A DNA stretch of 6,666 nt from Candidatus Methanovirga basalitermitum. Lineage in GTDB: Archaea > Methanobacteriota > Methanobacteria > Methanobacteriales > Methanobacteriaceae. The DNA lies in contig JAISZW010000215.1 in assembly GCA_031284445.1 (NCBI GenBank), positions 1 through 6,666 on the forward strand, written 5' to 3'. Position numbers and translations under genes: made by a program. A model generated the notes under the pieces. That model ran no database searches and had not been told where the DNA came from. It saw only the letters and a list, made by a program, of their open reading frames with translations. Positions 4,243-6,666 of the stretch are shown here, in pieces (positions within the stretch are counted from its first letter, which is position 1; every line of letters starts with the position of its first letter).

Positions 4243-6414
4243 ATGGAAGAAGTAATTATTTGCGAAAAGCCAAGCTCATCAGAAAAAATAGCTAAAGCTT
4301 TATCATCTAAAGCAAAAAAGAAAAAATACAATAAAAAGGTAAACTATTGGGAAATCGAGGAGGAAGATAAAAAAATCAGAATTCTAACAGCTGTTGGGCA
4401 TCTTTATTCACTAACTCCTAAAAATCCAAGAGAAAAAGTTTTCTTTGATCTAAGATGGGTTCCTTTATACGAAACCACTAAAAATAAAAGCTATGTTAAA
4501 GATTATGTTAATGCAATTAAAAAATTTGCTAAAGGTGCAGATAGATATATTCATGCTTGTGATTACGATATTGAAGGTACTTTAATTGGATTTAATGCTC
4601 TTAAATATGGTTGTGGTAGTGAGTCTCTTGATAAAGTCCAACGAATGAAATTTTCTACTCTAACAAAAAAAGATATTAAAGAGAGCTATGAAAACATGAT
4701 AGATTTGGATATTAATCAGGTTGATAGTGGAATAGCGAGACATTTTTTAGACTTTATATTTGGAGTTAACATCTCTAAAGCATTGATGAAATCTGTTGTT
4801 AATGTTAAATCAAGATATTTGACTTTATCTGCTGGAAGAGTTCAGACTCCTACTTTATCTATTTTAGTTGATAGGGAAAAAGAAATTCAAAAATTCATTC
4901 CTGAACCATACTGGTTAATAAAAGCTTTACTAAATCATAATATTGTAGCTGATTATTCTAAAGGCAAAATATTCGATAAAAAACATGCTGAAGAAGTATT
5001 TGCTAACTCTAAGAAAGATAGTAATGCTACCGTTAAAAGTGTGAAAATATCAAAAACGAAGAAGAAATCACCTGTTCCATTTAACTTAGGAGGATTACAA
5101 TCTGAAGCTTATAATGTTTTTGGCTTTAGTCCAAAAAGGACACAAAATATAGCTCAAAAACTTTATACCGAAGGATTTGCATCGTATCCTCGTACATCGT
5201 CCCAAAAACTTCCAGAATCATTAAATTTACCAGACATACTTAAGCGACTTTCTAAAAACTCTGAGTATAAGAAACACACCTCTAAGTTACCTAAGAAATT
5301 AAAGCCAAATGAAGGTAAGAAAAGTGATGCTGCTCATCCTGCAATTCATCCTACAGGAATTCTACCAACTAAATTGGATAAAGATGAACTTAAGGTATAT
5401 GGACTCATCGTTTATAGATTTATTAGTATCTTTGGAGAGGATGCTGAAATTGAAAGCATGAAAACTAATTTGGATATTGGTGGTGAAGATTTCATGTTCA
5501 GAAGAAAAAGAACCTCGTTTTTAGGTTGGTTAGAGCATTATCCTTACTCTAAAATTGAAAATGATGAATTTCCAGACATTAAGAAAGGAGATAAGATTAA
5601 AGTTAATAAAATAAAATCTGAACAAAAAGAAACAAAACCTCCTGGAAGATACAATGAAGCATCACTTGTTAAAGAACTTGAAAAAAGGGAGTTAGGAACT
5701 AAAGCAACACGTGCAGATATTATTGCTAAACTTTATGATAGAAAATATATTTCGGGTAAAAAAATTGAAGTTAATCAGCTTGGAGAGAATATTATTGGTA
5801 CTCTCAAGGAATATAGTGCAAATATAACCAGCGAAGAGTTAACACGATCATTTGAGAAGGATTTAGACAGAATAATGAATGAAAAGATAACTAAGGATAA
5901 AGTTGTTGATAATGCAAAAGAGGAAGTTCTTTCTATTCTAAATGATATTGAAAAAAATGAGAAAGAAATTGGTAATGGGCTTTATGATGCATACCAACAA
6001 AGTAGAATAGTTGGGAAATGTAGTTGTGGAGGAGACTTGGCAATAAAATATTCTCCAAGAAATAAGAGTACCTTTGTTGGTTGTTCTAATTTTCCTGACT
6101 GTAAAACAGCTTATCCTTTACCTCGTGGAGCGAATATTTTAAAATCTAAATGTGAAAAATGTGATTTGCCTATGATTTCCTATGGAAGACCTGTGAAGAG
6201 GTTTTGTTTAGATCCTAAATGTGGAAAACCTGCTGAAAGTTATATTCCTGAGGTCGTTGGTAAATGTCCAGAATGTGGTGAGGACTTAATAAAACGTTCA
6301 GGAAGATATGGAGAATTTATTGGTTGCTCAGGTTTTCCAAAATGTAAATTCACATCATCTATAGCTGATTTAAAAAATAATAATCAGAATGAATCAAGTC
6401 AAGAGAAGATCTAA
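4243..6414 (+). CDS. topA: DNA topoisomerase I (type IA)
   Basis: This enzyme relaxes negatively supercoiled DNA by cutting one strand through a 5'-phosphotyrosine link, passing the other strand and resealing. At 723 residues it is full length for archaeal TopA. The Toprim domain (1 to ~150) has the catalytic Glu in CEKPSSSEKIAKAL (E8) and the magnesium-binding D107-Y-D109-I-E111-G motif in its archaeal form. The arch and gate domains follow, with SAGRVQTPTLSILVDRE (about 197-213) and the active site EGFASYPRTSS, where Y315 is the nucleophile and R317 the partner arginine. FSPKRTQNIAQKLY precedes it, and KATRADIIAKLYDRKYI lies near the C-terminal part of the core. The tail holds three cysteine modules: C593/C595/C614/C620, C637/C640/C655/C660 and C675/C678/C695/C701. 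The first has C-S-C in place of the usual C-x2-C. The ATG follows a weak TGTGAT ribosome site. The gene appears to be transcribed on its own. Confidence 0.97.
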   Translation: MEEVIICEKPSSSEKIAKALSSKAKKKKYNKKVNYWEIEEEDKKIRILTAVGHLYSLTPKNPREKVFFDLRWVPLYETTKNKSYVKDYVNAIKKFAKGADRYIHACDYDIEGTLIGFNALKYGCGSESLDKVQRMKFSTLTKKDIKESYENMIDLDINQVDSGIARHFLDFIFGVNISKALMKSVVNVKSRYLTLSAGRVQTPTLSILVDREKEIQKFIPEPYWLIKALLNHNIVADYSKGKIFDKKHAEEVFANSKKDSNATVKSVKISKTKKKSPVPFNLGGLQSEAYNVFGFSPKRTQNIAQKLYTEGFASYPRTSSQKLPESLNLPDILKRLSKNSEYKKHTSKLPKKLKPNEGKKSDAAHPAIHPTGILPTKLDKDELKVYGLIVYRFISIFGEDAEIESMKTNLDIGGEDFMFRRKRTSFLGWLEHYPYSKIENDEFPDIKKGDKIKVNKIKSEQKETKPPGRYNEASLVKELEKRELGTKATRADIIAKLYDRKYISGKKIEVNQLGENIIGTLKEYSANITSEELTRSFEKDLDRIMNEKITKDKVVDNAKEEVLSILNDIEKNEKEIGNGLYDAYQQSRIVGKCSCGGDLAIKYSPRNKSTFVGCSNFPDCKTAYPLPRGANILKSKCEKCDLPMISYGRPVKRFCLDPKCGKPAESYIPEVVGKCPECGEDLIKRSGRYGEFIGCSGFPKCKFTSSIADLKNNNQNESSQEKI

Positions 6415-6526
6415 CAATTTTCATGGTAATTTGTAAGGATCTCTAATGATTATTTTATCAAAGTTTATATATAGGATTTCTGTTCACTTAATTTTTTCTA
6501 TTTTTTTATTAACTTTTTTTTAATCT
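6415..6526. other. convergent spacer between topA and the right-edge gene
   Basis: A 112-base AT-rich gap between two 3' ends. It contains a plus-strand T-tract terminator (6492-6521) and nothing else I can support. On the minus strand the region directly after the right-edge gene is A-rich, so a matching terminator for that gene is not evident. Confidence 0.6.
6492..6521 (+). terminator. T-tract terminator of topA
   Basis: T runs of 6 (6492-6497), 7 (6501-6507) and 8 (6514-6521) bases lie about 80-105 bases past the topA stop, the typical form of a factor-assisted or intrinsic archaeal terminator. They end just before the stop codon of the convergent gene. Confidence 0.65.
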
Positions 6527-6666
6527 TCAGAAGCTAAATGTGTTTTTTAAAGGCATATCAACATTATGTGCTGCATATGCAAAGTGTTTTATTCTATCCT
6601 GATAATATTTTCCTTTAGAGTATTTAACAACTATATTAAATTGAAATGTAGCTTCATTATCCCTTA
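6527..6666 (-). CDS. 3' end of an unrecognised gene, running off the right edge
   Basis: On the minus strand a frame enters from the window edge and runs 45 codons to TGA at 6529-6527. The translation reads like genuine protein, for example ATFQFNIVVKYSKGKYYQ and HFAYAAHNVDMPLKN, with alternating hydrophobic strand-like residues, an amphipathic stretch and an aromatic end (FSF). It is much less AT-biased than the spacer, which supports coding. I do not recognise the family from this C-terminal piece. It is convergent with topA, with 112 bases between the two stop codons. Confidence 0.65.
   Translation of the reverse strand, partial: RDNEATFQFNIVVKYSKGKYYQDRIKHFAYAAHNVDMPLKNTFSF

Overview
The window looks like chromosomal DNA from an AT-rich methanogenic archaeon of the order Methanobacteriales, most likely Methanobrevibacter or a close relative. 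The evidence is an archaeal TATA-binding protein, an archaeal type IA topoisomerase with the D-Y-D-I-E-G Toprim motif, Shine-Dalgarno sequences of the GGTGAT type, TTG start codons, T-tract terminators and very AT-rich spacers. This assignment comes from protein and sequence character, not from a database match.

Layout, left to right. Positions 1-505 hold no intact gene; the first ~180 bases carry what looks like the decayed 3' end of a minus-strand gene. Positions 506-931 encode an unrecognised 141-residue protein with a TATA-like box just upstream and no ribosome binding site. Positions 932-1509 are a spacer with two copies of a previously unlabelled ~92-99 bp palindromic miniature transposable element (MITE-like). 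Each copy is flanked by an 8-bp target duplication, and the second lies directly upstream of the TBP gene. Next comes a tight pair: tbp (1510-2055, TTG start) and, 12 bases later, a phosphoserine phosphatase fused to a long archaeal coiled-coil domain (2068-3804, TTG start). A T-rich terminator and a 58-residue zinc-ribbon protein (3968-4144, too short for routine ORF calling) follow. Then comes topA (4243-6414), a full-length DNA topoisomerase I with three C-terminal zinc modules. The right edge carries the 3' end of a convergent minus-strand gene (6527-6666).

How the parts fit: tbp and the phosphatase/coiled-coil gene are probably co-transcribed. topA and the zinc-ribbon gene read in the same direction but have their own AT-rich upstream regions and are probably separate units. 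The informational genes (TBP, TopA) surround a metabolic-looking phosphatase whose coiled-coil half is unexplained.

The most notable observation is the MITE pair. Its centre is a perfect 16-bp palindrome, TTTATTTATAAATAAA, which resembles an archaeal TATA box readable on both strands. One copy sits in the upstream region of the gene for the TATA-binding protein itself.
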